Source: Methanobacterium sp. (GTDB lineage: Archaea > Methanobacteriota > Methanobacteria > Methanobacteriales > Methanobacteriaceae). Taken from it: a stretch of 24,593 nucleotides of DNA. Location of the stretch: contig JAHRFX010000106.1 in assembly GCA_019084405.1 (NCBI GenBank), positions 1 through 24,593 of the forward strand. Reading direction: 5' to 3'. The first letter of the stretch is position 1. Each line of letters begins with the position of its first letter. A program made the translations under genes and the position numbers. Below, piece after piece: positions 6,635-13,706 of this stretch. The notes under the pieces were generated by a model. The model searched no databases. It saw nothing but the letters and a program-made list of their open reading frames with translations, and was not told where the DNA came from.

Positions 6635-9440
6635 AATCCGTTATATTTGTTTCTGCTCTTTCATTTAACAGTGCACCGGTAACTGTAACCCACAGATGCA
6701 AAGACCGGTAAGGTTCGGTTCTATCAGGTAATTTATAGAGTAAGAATTCTAATTTTCGATTTTCTCCCGTAGTATTGGCCACGAAACTGAAATCTTCTTC
6801 CCATTTTTCATTATTAGTCAGATTAATGGTTTTTTCACTTATAACCACCCCGTCCAGTTTAATCTCCAGCACATAGGTTACATTGGTGTACTCCCGGTTA
6901 ACCACACCTATAATCAGTTGACCGGTCTCTCCAACGGTTAAATTGGTGGGGTAGTCGCTGGCTTTACCATCTGGTCCCAGTATATAGAATTCGGTGAATT
7001 TTTCACCCTCTTGAGGGGCCACCACTATGTAAACTGTCATGGAAACTGCCACCAGGAGACTGATGATAAGCACCACCGAGAGTATTTTATCCAATCGGGA
7101 TTCGCTTTGGAAAGAATTTTTCAGGGACTTTACATGATTTAAAATCTGAGGCTGGAACACTTCATTTTTATTTAAACGAGCCCTTCTAAATAGAGCCACC
7201 AATCCCATTAACAGGGTAAATAAAGTAAGAGATATAACAATAGGGGTTAGTCGAATCCCCCAGGGAGTGTAATTCAATGCCAAACCTATCAAGGGAGAAA
7301 CTGCCAGACTCAAACCAAAACTAAGGGCCAATCTTTCAATACCATCTAAATCATCTTTTTTAGGGAAAAGAGCACTAACCAGAACATAACCTGGTATGAA
7401 TAGTACAAAGAGTAGCCCTAAAGCTGTACGCAAGGGGCTTTCATTTAAATAGGGGATGAAAATGGTAAAAATGGTAAACATAGTAATGGTTAGAATGATT
7501 AAAAGATCACCGGTTTTACCAAAAAATCCAAATCTTTCAGGGGGTTTTTTATCCTCATCTTCAATGGATGCAGAAAATGCTTTTACCAGTTTTTCCTCCA
7601 TTTTTTTATCACCTGGTTCTTTTTCTAATTTTTCCTTCTTATGTGGTTTATTTGGTTTTAAATCCGTGCCCTGATATTTTAATAATAACTTATTGGCCAG
7701 TTCCAGTTCTTCTGGAGTCAGTTCTTCTTCCAGTTCCTCGTTCTCATCATCTGAAAAAAGTATTTCCGGGAGGGTTTCTAAAATTGAATCATCAGCTGCT
7801 AGTGGAGTTTCCTTATTAGGTTCTGGTTCTGGTTCTGGTTCTGGTTCTAATTCATCATCATAGGCTCTGAATTCTTCCTCTTCCTCTAAACCAATTTCAG
7901 GGACTTCTTTTTCACCTGGAAGTCCACTTAACCTTCTTTTTCTAAAGTAATATGTTCCTACACCGGCTAGAGAAATAAAAGCCAGTAATATTATACATAA
8001 TTCTCCCTGCTCCAGGAAAGGTGTAAGTAACATCCCCAATCCCAGGGCCAGTAAAATACTTAAAATCACACTAAACACAAATATAACTATTTTTCTTTTA
8101 ACACTCTTCTTACTCTTCTGCGGGGATGAAATTCCTTTTAAAATTGCAAAACCAGGTAAAAACAACACCAGGGGTATGGTGAAGACTATTCGAAGCAGGT
8201 TCTGATTATTAACAGAGATTAAATTAAAGGGTATAAATGCAAATAGAACCCCCAGAATACTCAATACCACTACCAACCCTCCCGGGGACTTGAAAAAGTT
8301 GGTTAAATTTCTGAATTTATTAACTTCACCCGAAGGTAAGCTCAATGATGATTTTTCACTTAAAAGTGCGTCGGAAAGGTCATCCTCTTTTTCTGGAATA
8401 TCTTTTTGGGAAGAGCTCTTTACCATAGACTGCAGTCTTTTAGAAACTGATGATTTTTTTTCAGTTGACTGGCGTGCTTCTTCCGGTTTGTAAATCCGCA
8501 TGGTATTCTCGGAGGGGGTAAAAATTTTAGCTTGCGGTTTAATAGTTTTTAAAAGTCTCTGATGATGAATATATCTCCTGATATATGCTAAAAAAGTTGA
8601 TATTAAAGAAATACCCATTAGAATAAGCAGGATGCTCTGAGAGGACATATCATAATTTAAGAAATTAAAAATAACTCCCACTATCATGGTGATACTAAAA
8701 CTCAATCCCAGTGCAGCGATAATTCTTATAAACCCTTTCTTTTCCCGGTAGGATAATTTTAAAAGGGATAATAAGGCATAGCCAGGTAAAAAAAAGGCCA
8801 GCCCCAGTGCAAAGGGTATTCTAATCAGACTATCTGCTATAAAATAAATTATCCCCCCACAAATTAAGGTGATAATTAGTAATATTAAAAGATCCCGGGA
8901 TGATTCTTTTATTTTGGTAATTTCCACTTTTTTCGGGGAAGGGGATGTATTTGATTCCTGGAAAACATCTTTTTTTCTAGCAGCACTACGTGATGTTTCC
9001 ATTAATTTTTTGGTGTTATCTTCCGGTGTTTTATCCTCTTCAGGAGGGGTTACTTCCTGCCTTTTAATCCTTAAGATCATGATAGTTCTAACAATTATTA
9101 CCAGTAGCACCAGCAGTGCCGAAAGAATTTCATAGGAAATATTTAAAGCACCGAAGGGGGTGTAATTTATAATCAATCCCCAGAATGCCACCAGGAATAT
9201 GCTGATTAATGGTGAGATGATGATGCGGTGCAGGGGGTTTAAATCATCCTTTTTATAGAACAATAGGCGGGAAGCAGCATATCCTGGAATGAAAAATACC
9301 AGCAGCAACCCGGCAACAATACCTATCAGAGCTTCTTTAAATAAACTAATATTCAAAATAGCGATACAAATTAGGCTGATTATTAAAAGGTATATATCCT
9401 GGCGAAGGGGGTTATATTGTTGTTTTTTAGTTGATTCCAT
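6633..9440 (-). CDS. Large membrane protein with four tandem DUF1616-type modules and an extracellular C-terminal domain
   Basis: A 935-residue protein. I see four related hydrophobic modules of about 110 residues (14-125, 182-292, 386-503, 643-755), each with about four membrane segments and a central LFxPGY-type motif (PGY at 52-54, 219-221 and 683-685, PGF at 429-431). Modules 1 and 4 also share KKDDL after it and NYTPFG/NYTPWG further on. Charged linkers (126-181, 293-385, 504-642) separate them; the third holds an EP repeat (532-541). A last helix (785-807) leads to a domain (808-925) with NxT sequons at 833, 853, 873, 889 and 932. Module 4 plus the C-terminus matches the layout of a single archaeal DUF1616 protein; the rest looks like added copies. 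The function of the family is unknown to me. AGAGG (CCTCT at 9447-9451) supports the start. Confidence 0.85.
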   Translation of the reverse strand: MESTKKQQYNPLRQDIYLLIISLICIAILNISLFKEALIGIVAGLLLVFFIPGYAASRLLFYKKDDLNPLHRIIISPLISIFLVAFWGLIINYTPFGALNISYEILSALLVLLVIIVRTIMILRIKRQEVTPPEEDKTPEDNTKKLMETSRSAARKKDVFQESNTSPSPKKVEITKIKESSRDLLILLIITLICGGIIYFIADSLIRIPFALGLAFFLPGYALLSLLKLSYREKKGFIRIIAALGLSFSITMIVGVIFNFLNYDMSSQSILLILMGISLISTFLAYIRRYIHHQRLLKTIKPQAKIFTPSENTMRIYKPEEARQSTEKKSSVSKRLQSMVKSSSQKDIPEKEDDLSDALLSEKSSLSLPSGEVNKFRNLTNFFKSPGGLVVVLSILGVLFAFIPFNLISVNNQNLLRIVFTIPLVLFLPGFAILKGISSPQKSKKSVKRKIVIFVFSVILSILLALGLGMLLTPFLEQGELCIILLAFISLAGVGTYYFRKRRLSGLPGEKEVPEIGLEEEEEFRAYDDELEPEPEPEPEPNKETPLAADDSILETLPEILFSDDENEELEEELTPEELELANKLLLKYQGTDLKPNKPHKKEKLEKEPGDKKMEEKLVKAFSASIEDEDKKPPERFGFFGKTGDLLIILTITMFTIFTIFIPYLNESPLRTALGLLFVLFIPGYVLVSALFPKKDDLDGIERLALSFGLSLAVSPLIGLALNYTPWGIRLTPIVISLTLFTLLMGLVALFRRARLNKNEVFQPQILNHVKSLKNSFQSESRLDKILSVVLIISLLVAVSMTVYIVVAPQEGEKFTEFYILGPDGKASDYPTNLTVGETGQLIIGVVNREYTNVTYVLEIKLDGVVISEKTINLTNNEKWEEDFSFVANTTGENRKLEFLLYKLPDRTEPYRSLHLWVTVTGALLNERAETNITD
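7819..7848. repeat. GGTTCT hexanucleotide tandem repeat (5 copies) within the DUF1616-like gene
   Basis: Five exact copies of GGTTCT on the plus strand, read on the minus strand as AGAACC. They code the Glu-Pro repeat near residues 532-541 in the third linker. Because the unit is 6 bases, gain or loss of copies by slippage keeps the frame and only changes linker length. Confidence 0.9.
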
Positions 9441-9790
9441 ATAATGCCTCTATTGGTCTAATTGTTCATTTGCTCTTTTAATTGAGTTATTGTATTAACT
9501 AATAATTTCCTGGAATTGTAGATATATGTGCCACATCCAGTTATTAAAACATAATTAATATATAGGCCCCGGGTATATTTTAATTTATCATGGCCCCCCC
9601 TCTATTATGGGGATGATATAAGTTCTGGTATTTTATGCCGGGACTTAATAATATGATGGTTAATCCGGGTAACTAATTTAGATAATAATCTTTATTAAAG
9701 AATAACCCTTAATTAACTTAATAATTAATAATTATTTAGTAGATTATAATTTTAAAAACATTTATATATCTTAAGAGATATCCTTTTATC
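9441..9790. promoter_or_regulatory. Divergent intergenic region between the DUF1616-like gene and ehaA
   Basis: This 350-base gap holds no gene I can support. For the minus strand, TATATATTA (9564 down to 9556) is a TATA candidate that would start transcription near 9535 and leave a leader of about 95 bases. For the plus strand the eha promoter is at 9761. Between them are GC-rich islands in AT-rich DNA: CCGGG at 9569, 9638 and 9665, and a CCCC (9597-9600) / GGGG (9609-9612) pair with an 8-base loop. AATTAT (9730-9735) and ATAATT (9746-9751) form a small inverted repeat just upstream of the eha TATA box. Any of these could be operators; none matches a regulator site I know. Confidence 0.5.
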
Positions 9791-9791
9791 A
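9755..9791 (+). promoter_or_regulatory. eha operon promoter (BRE + TATA box), possibly giving a leaderless mRNA
   Basis: TTTATATA at 9761-9768 is an almost ideal methanogen box A, preceded by an A-rich BRE-like stretch (AAAAACA, 9754-9760). Archaeal transcription normally starts about 25 bases after the centre of the box, here at about 9788-9791, which is the A of the ehaA ATG. There is also no GGAGG or GGTGA before that ATG. Both facts point to a leaderless or very short-leader message for the first gene. Confidence 0.65.
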
Positions 9792-10108
9792 TGATTATTC
9801 ATGTTATTGAGTTGTATACATTGATAAGCTATCTAATAACTTTTGTATCGGCACTGGTTGTTGCCTTACTATTAAAACTTCCATTATTGCCTGAAAGACC
9901 AATGAGAGATTCCTGGACAATCAGTGCATTATTCCCTACTTCTATTATTGCCCTGGGATTATTAGCAATATTTTTACAGTTAAATGTAACCGGGTTTTAT
10001 AATGGATGGGACGTGGCTGTTATAGTGGGTGTGTTCAGTGCTTTCTTTTCCCGGTATCTTTTAGAAGATGTTTTCCCCAAATTTGAAATGGAGGAATCAT
10101 ATGAATGA
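9791..10108 (+). CDS. ehaA: Energy-converting hydrogenase A subunit A (membrane protein)
   Basis: A 105-residue protein with about three membrane helices (roughly 8-30, 43-64, 70-93) and a short acidic C-terminus, first gene of the cluster. It is one of the small integral membrane subunits of Eha whose individual roles are not known. Identification rests on its size, hydrophobic pattern and first position in a cluster whose later genes are unmistakable. The ATG at 9791 lies about 23-30 bases after a strong TATA box and has no recognisable ribosome binding site. Its stop overlaps the ehaB start by 8 bases, and the ehaB ribosome binding site lies inside its last codons. Confidence 0.88.
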   Translation: MIIHVIELYTLISYLITFVSALVVALLLKLPLLPERPMRDSWTISALFPTSIIALGLLAIFLQLNVTGFYNGWDVAVIVGVFSAFFSRYLLEDVFPKFEMEESYE

Positions 10109-10604
10109 ATTATTAGGAGTGGCCATTGCCGCTGTAATATCCTGGATAAATTTCGTGGTTATTGATACCTGGATGGGTCTTCCTGAATCCCCTGGAGTTA
10201 AGGGGGCGGAATTTATAGCTAGAGATGTTAAAAAAAGAGGAGGCGATCTTTCGGGAGGATTCTTCCAGGGAAATATCGTTTGCTCACCTGATGCCTCTGC
10301 TGGAACCCTTTTAGGTGCCATCTGTTGTTTCCTTATTGGTATACCACAGGGAGGTTTCATTGCCGCCTTACTGGTATTTGTAGGAAATCGTTTATGTGCT
10401 GATCCCGGTTATGCCGGAACCATAGGTGCCTTAAGCATAACCTTCATCATACTGGCTGGATCTCTGGTGGGATTAACTCCGGAAATGTTTGTGGTGGGAA
10501 TGGTAATTGCCATTGTAACCATACAGGGACTCCATCATCAATCAGCATCACGGTTACTGGGTAAAATAGCTCAAAAACTGGGAAGATACTCTAAATTAGC
10601 TTAA
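10101..10604 (+). CDS. ehaB: Energy-converting hydrogenase A subunit B (membrane protein)
   Basis: A 167-residue membrane protein with about four hydrophobic segments (start-23, 66-95, 108-125, 130-147) and a glycine-rich polar stretch between the first two (PGVKGAEFIARDVKKRGGDL). It belongs to the membrane arm of Eha; its exact job is not established. The start at 10101 is clear: GGAGG at 10090-10094 with 6-base spacing. A longer reading from 10068 would add 11 charged residues, overlap ehaA by 41 bases and lack a site. It overlaps ehaA by 8 bases and is followed by a 49-base gap in which TTTATACA (about 10607) could be a weak internal promoter. Confidence 0.9.
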   Translation: MNELLGVAIAAVISWINFVVIDTWMGLPESPGVKGAEFIARDVKKRGGDLSGGFFQGNIVCSPDASAGTLLGAICCFLIGIPQGGFIAALLVFVGNRLCADPGYAGTIGALSITFIILAGSLVGLTPEMFVVGMVIAIVTIQGLHHQSASRLLGKIAQKLGRYSKLA

Positions 10605-10653
10605 ATTTATACATATTACTTCAATAAACCTTTATTAAAAAGAGGACGATGTT

Positions 10654-10905
10654 ATGTTAATAGAGATAGTAGGCATTATCGTAGTTTTAATGGCCTTAAG
10701 GGCATTAATAGCTCAGGACAGGTCGGAAAGACTACTTTATCTCAATGCCCTGAGTTTCGGCATATCTGCCCTTATGGCTCTGTATATCAGAACACCCTTT
10801 GGGGCCATAATAGCCATAACCTTCTTTGTATCTTCTACTATAACCTCCAATGCCATTGCTTATTCCTTAAGCAGGGTTAAAGAAGAAATACTTCTGGATG
10901 ATTAA
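10654..10905 (+). CDS. ehaC: Energy-converting hydrogenase A subunit C (membrane protein)
   Basis: An 83-residue hydrophobic protein with two to three membrane helices: a first helix, a short RALIAQDRSERLLYLNA loop, then a long hydrophobic stretch and a charged tail KEEILLDD. It resembles in size and layout the small subunits of Mrp-type antiporters, an inference from pattern only. GAGG at 10642-10645 precedes the ATG. Third of the 20 genes, between ehaB and ehaD. Confidence 0.88.
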   Translation: MLIEIVGIIVVLMALRALIAQDRSERLLYLNALSFGISALMALYIRTPFGAIIAITFFVSSTITSNAIAYSLSRVKEEILLDD

Positions 10906-10950
10906 TGCTAATGATGTTAATAAAAATTAATTAAAAATCGGTGAAAAAAC

Positions 10951-11232
10951 ATGAATCCCCTGGATTTCATTAATTTAACAATTATATCCTCCGTAGTGAT
11001 GTTCATTGGGGCGGCCGGGATAATTTTACTCCCTAAACCCCTGGATAAAGTGATCATGTTCGCTTTACTGCAGGGAGGATTTATCAGCACTATAGTTGCT
11101 GCCAGGTACCTGGATGTGGCCCTGGTTGCAGCGATTTTTGACCCCATTGCCACAGTAATATTATTGATGGCCATTATAAAGATAAATGAAATTAGAGGAA
11201 GAAAAGCCCAGGAGGAAGATTCCAGTGCTTGA
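10951..11232 (+). CDS. ehaD: Energy-converting hydrogenase A subunit D (membrane protein, MbhD/MrpA-C-terminus-like)
   Basis: A 93-residue protein with three membrane helices. The second half, LQGGFISTIVAARYLDVALV followed by AAIFDPIATVILLMAI, keeps the pattern 'x-DVAL-x2-A-x6-T-x3-L' typical of the MbhD / MrpA C-terminal (DUF4040) module of Na+/H+ antiporters. This suggests a part of the ion-translocating arm; the family link is my reading and not a search result. A GGTGA site (10938-10942) lies 8 bases before the ATG. The ehaE start lies inside its last codons. Confidence 0.88.
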   Translation: MNPLDFINLTIISSVVMFIGAAGIILLPKPLDKVIMFALLQGGFISTIVAARYLDVALVAAIFDPIATVILLMAIIKINEIRGRKAQEEDSSA

Positions 11233-11485
11233 AATGCAAATTTGGTTTTATACTGGCTGTGCTCTGGTGATTTTAGGCACCATTGGAACGGTGATAGGTC
11301 CGGGAGTAAAGGATCCCATTGTCCGAATACTGAATACTGAAATTCCCGCAGTAGGGGTGTCATTAATATTTTTATCCTACAACCATGTACTGGCTTTACT
11401 CACTTTCATTGCCGCCACAGTAATCATAACCCTGATCCTGCTTCGTGCAGTGGTCCGTTTAGAAGAAATGGGGGCAGAAGTATGA
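11225..11485 (+). CDS. ehaE: Energy-converting hydrogenase A subunit E (membrane protein)
   Basis: An 86-residue protein with three membrane helices and a short polar C-terminus. I choose the GTG at 11225: GGAGG at 11211-11215 lies 9 bases upstream. The next ATG (11234) would be 18 bases from that site, and the ATG at 11186 would add a highly charged segment read out of frame through the end of ehaD. The gene overlaps ehaD by 8 bases and ehaF by 4 (ATGA), so A-B, D-E, E-F and F-G are all coupled pairs. The role within the membrane arm is unknown. Confidence 0.85.
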   Translation: MLEMQIWFYTGCALVILGTIGTVIGPGVKDPIVRILNTEIPAVGVSLIFLSYNHVLALLTFIAATVIITLILLRAVVRLEEMGAEV

Positions 11486-11961
11486 AACTGGGCAGACTAT
11501 GGAATTCCCTGGCCAACCCGAAAAGAATACCCCGGGTATTCTCCATTATACTGGGAGTTATATTATTGACTGGCTTTTTAATACCCATGGCCCTTAATGA
11601 TAATCAACTATATCCCCGACCGGTTCCCCAGGAACAGATAAACCAGGGCAATCCCCTGGCCCCTTATGATCGAGGCGGGGAAGTACTTAAAGAACCGGGA
11701 ATTGTAAAATCCCAGTACCCTCAGAACGAACCAAATCTAGGTAAAATTACATCTTATTTAACCCCTATTGCTATTTCTGTTAAAAATAGCACCATTTATT
11801 ATGGTACCTCCATTTATTCCTCCCCCGGAGGATTAATTGATGAGATTCTCTATTATACCCGGGGATTTGATACCGTACTGGAATCCACCATATTAATAAT
11901 GGCCTTTGTTATAGCCTCCTGGGTAGCCCTTAATTTCACCATGCGGAGGGAAGACGAATGA
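11482..11961 (+). CDS. ehaF: Energy-converting hydrogenase A subunit F (membrane protein, MbhE/MrpA-C-terminus-like)
   Basis: A 159-residue protein with one membrane helix near residues 18-38, a long polar and proline-rich loop (39-125) probably outside the cell, and a second helix at about 136-154. The stretch YYTRGFDTVLESTILIMAF resembles the 'FRGFDTLGE-(I/V)TVL' signature of the MrpA C-terminal / MbhE module of antiporter-type hydrogenases. With EhaD this argues for an Mrp-like unit in Eha. The start overlaps ehaE (ATGA) and its stop overlaps ehaG (ATGA). Confidence 0.88.
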   Translation: MKLGRLWNSLANPKRIPRVFSIILGVILLTGFLIPMALNDNQLYPRPVPQEQINQGNPLAPYDRGGEVLKEPGIVKSQYPQNEPNLGKITSYLTPIAISVKNSTIYYGTSIYSSPGGLIDEILYYTRGFDTVLESTILIMAFVIASWVALNFTMRREDE

Positions 11962-12626
11962 TTGTCCCGGAAGTGGTACCAGCTATCACCGTTTCTCTCT
12001 TTCTACCTGCCCTTTATGTGGGTCTCTTAGTGGGATTTATCGCTCTTTTAGGAATATCCTTCCAGAAAAAGGATTTACATGCACTGATACTCACCGACAT
12101 AGTAGGGGTGGGCATGCTCATAATTGTAGCAGCAGTGGGAACCGATCTGGCGGAAGCCTTAATCCTGCCAGGTCTGGTGGTACAACTGGCAGAAATAATG
12201 GCCATATCAGAAATATTAATGAGCCGGGAAATGAGAAAAACCGGCAAAAAAGTCTCATTCATGCCCATGCCCCTTAAAATGAATATGGAAATCCTTAAAA
12301 CAGCACCCAATTTCTTATCATTAGTATTGATAGTTTATGGGATATTTTTAACCGGATTTACCGGTGGGGCAGTAGCCGGTGTAGGTATACTGTTCTATGC
12401 CCTGTCCCGAAAATCCAGAGGACTACCCTTCAAATTATGGGAGGGTGTTAGTGGAATTTCCGGGGTGGCCTGGTGCATCTGGCTGGCTGGATTTTTAATA
12501 CTATTTGTAACCCCTGAAATATGGCTCTTAGGATTACTAATGTCCTCATTTGGAATATTACTCAAAGTAGCATCAAAAATGGGACTTATAGGAGTTCTGG
12601 GCCGGGAAGAAATCAAAAGGGACTGA
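11958..12626 (+). CDS. ehaG: Energy-converting hydrogenase A subunit G (membrane protein)
   Basis: A 222-residue membrane protein with about six helices. The middle (residues 38-96: KKDLHALILTDIVGVGMLII, then an acidic-residue-containing helix LAEIMAISEILMS) has the look of a NuoK/MrpC-type subunit with carboxylates in the membrane. That resemblance is tentative. GGAGGG at 11945-11950 gives a strong ribosome binding site, and the ATG overlaps the ehaF stop. It belongs to the membrane arm; its exact role is not known. Confidence 0.88.
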   Translation: MIVPEVVPAITVSLFLPALYVGLLVGFIALLGISFQKKDLHALILTDIVGVGMLIIVAAVGTDLAEALILPGLVVQLAEIMAISEILMSREMRKTGKKVSFMPMPLKMNMEILKTAPNFLSLVLIVYGIFLTGFTGGAVAGVGILFYALSRKSRGLPFKLWEGVSGISGVAWCIWLAGFLILFVTPEIWLLGLLMSSFGILLKVASKMGLIGVLGREEIKRD

Positions 12627-12688
12627 AATAAAAAATATCGAATTTAAAATAATGATTATAATTACTAAAATTAACCAGGAGTAGAAAA

Positions 12689-13369
12689 ATGGATATTGCA
12701 ACTTTAGGCGGGCAACTTTTAGGTCAGATACCATTAGGAGATATAGTACTCTACCTTACTCCCTTTAACTTGTTTATGTTTGTGGGTGCCCTTATATTCA
12801 CCACTTTAATTGCTATTAGCCGAACTGAAACCCAGGTGGAAGCAGAATTCGGATCACTAAATGATAATGAAGTTAAAGTTGGATTAAAAGAATTCAAAAT
12901 CAGAAGATTTCTGGCAGTGGTATGTGGACTGGCCACCGCCGGGGCCATGATCACCGGGGATGTATTCAACTTCACCCTGCTGGTGGCCCTCATTGGTATT
13001 CTCAACATCGGTATTGTATCTGCGGTTAAACAAATCGATGTACTAAACGCTGCCTTCCAGTATGGGCTTATTGCCATGATCGCTTCCTTACCTCTATTTG
13101 GTGGTGCAGCAATTATCCTGGCCAGTACTGGAACCCTGAGCATACTTGAAATTGCCCAGCTAAGTTTTACCACCCCTATGATGTTTTTCGCATCCTTATT
13201 ACTCATATTGGGAATTGCTGGTGAGACCGGAATCGCACCATTTTATGCCACTAAAGCAGAGATGTTTAGAACTCCTGGATCTCCCTTTATAATTATAATT
13301 CACCTGAGTTCTCTACTGGTGATTGTAAGGGCAATAGAGATACTTTTAATCATAAATAAACCATTTTAA
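12689..13369 (+). CDS. ehaH: Energy-converting hydrogenase A subunit H (short NuoL/M/N-like antiporter subunit)
   Basis: A 226-residue membrane protein related to the antiporter-like subunits of complex I and Mrp, one of the two conserved membrane proteins that Eha shares with Ech and Hyc-type hydrogenases. Seen: MITGDVFNFTLLVALIGILN (88-107), matching the 'GDLFNLYVFFE' helix of MrpD/NuoN, and LLILGIAGETGIAPFYATKA (171-190), matching the 'G-x-K-x-AxxPFHxWLPxA' helix. In the first helix the usual Glu is replaced by Ala, and in the second the usual Lys is Glu. It is about half the length of a full antiporter subunit, so a reduced ion channel is likely. AGGAG at 12677-12681 sets the start. Confidence 0.9.
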   Translation: MDIATLGGQLLGQIPLGDIVLYLTPFNLFMFVGALIFTTLIAISRTETQVEAEFGSLNDNEVKVGLKEFKIRRFLAVVCGLATAGAMITGDVFNFTLLVALIGILNIGIVSAVKQIDVLNAAFQYGLIAMIASLPLFGGAAIILASTGTLSILEIAQLSFTTPMMFFASLLLILGIAGETGIAPFYATKAEMFRTPGSPFIIIIHLSSLLVIVRAIEILLIINKPF

Positions 13370-13460
13370 TTAAAAAAGAATAGATAATAAGTAAATCTCA
13401 ATACTCATGATTGGGAATAATAATAGAAAAAATAACCAGGACTGGTATTAAGGTGAAAAC

Positions 13461-13676
13461 ATGACAACTCTAAAAGTGTCCAGCTATGCAATATTTTTAT
13501 TATCCATATCAGGGATCATTTATGCCCTGGTATTTAATCCAGCCGACTGGATAGTTTATGCCATATCCATAGTGCTGATTCCCACATTTATATTATCACT
13601 GGGCCTGATTTTGATGGCCCGGGTTAAAAAAGAGGAGGAAGATGAGAGAAGGAACGAACCATTTATTGGATATTAA
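13461..13676 (+). CDS. ehaI: Energy-converting hydrogenase A subunit I (small membrane protein)
   Basis: A 71-residue protein with two membrane helices (about 8-25 and 30-55) and a charged tail rich in Lys, Glu and Asp. AAGGTGA lies 5 bases before the ATG. It sits between ehaH and ehaJ, the two complex I-like membrane genes. Assigned by position, size and hydrophobicity; it has no motif I can use to infer a role. Confidence 0.85.
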   Translation: MTTLKVSSYAIFLLSISGIIYALVFNPADWIVYAISIVLIPTFILSLGLILMARVKKEEEDERRNEPFIGY

Positions 13677-13706
13677 CTAATCTCTCATTCATAAACCGGT
13701 GATTAA

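Noticed and set aside
7456..9135. Several short plus-strand open frames within the DUF1616-like gene
   Set aside because: They are antisense to a continuous 935-codon gene with repeated modules; low-complexity Ser/Leu-rich translations are expected artefacts.
10068..10100. Longer ehaB start
   Set aside because: It would overlap ehaA by 41 bases and add a charged non-membrane leader; GGAGG at 10090-10094 clearly serves ATG 10101.
11186..11224. Longer ehaE start
   Set aside because: The extra segment is a charged out-of-frame reading of the ehaD end; GGAGG at 11211 lies inside it and serves GTG 11225.
10917..11363. Open frame of 148 codons on the minus strand opposite ehaD and ehaE
   Set aside because: It spans two overlapping membrane genes in antisense and has no promoter or ribosome binding site.
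12751..13206. Open frame of 151 codons on the minus strand opposite ehaH
   Set aside because: It mirrors a hydrophobic gene with strong family signatures; the antisense translation has no recognisable motif and no start signal.
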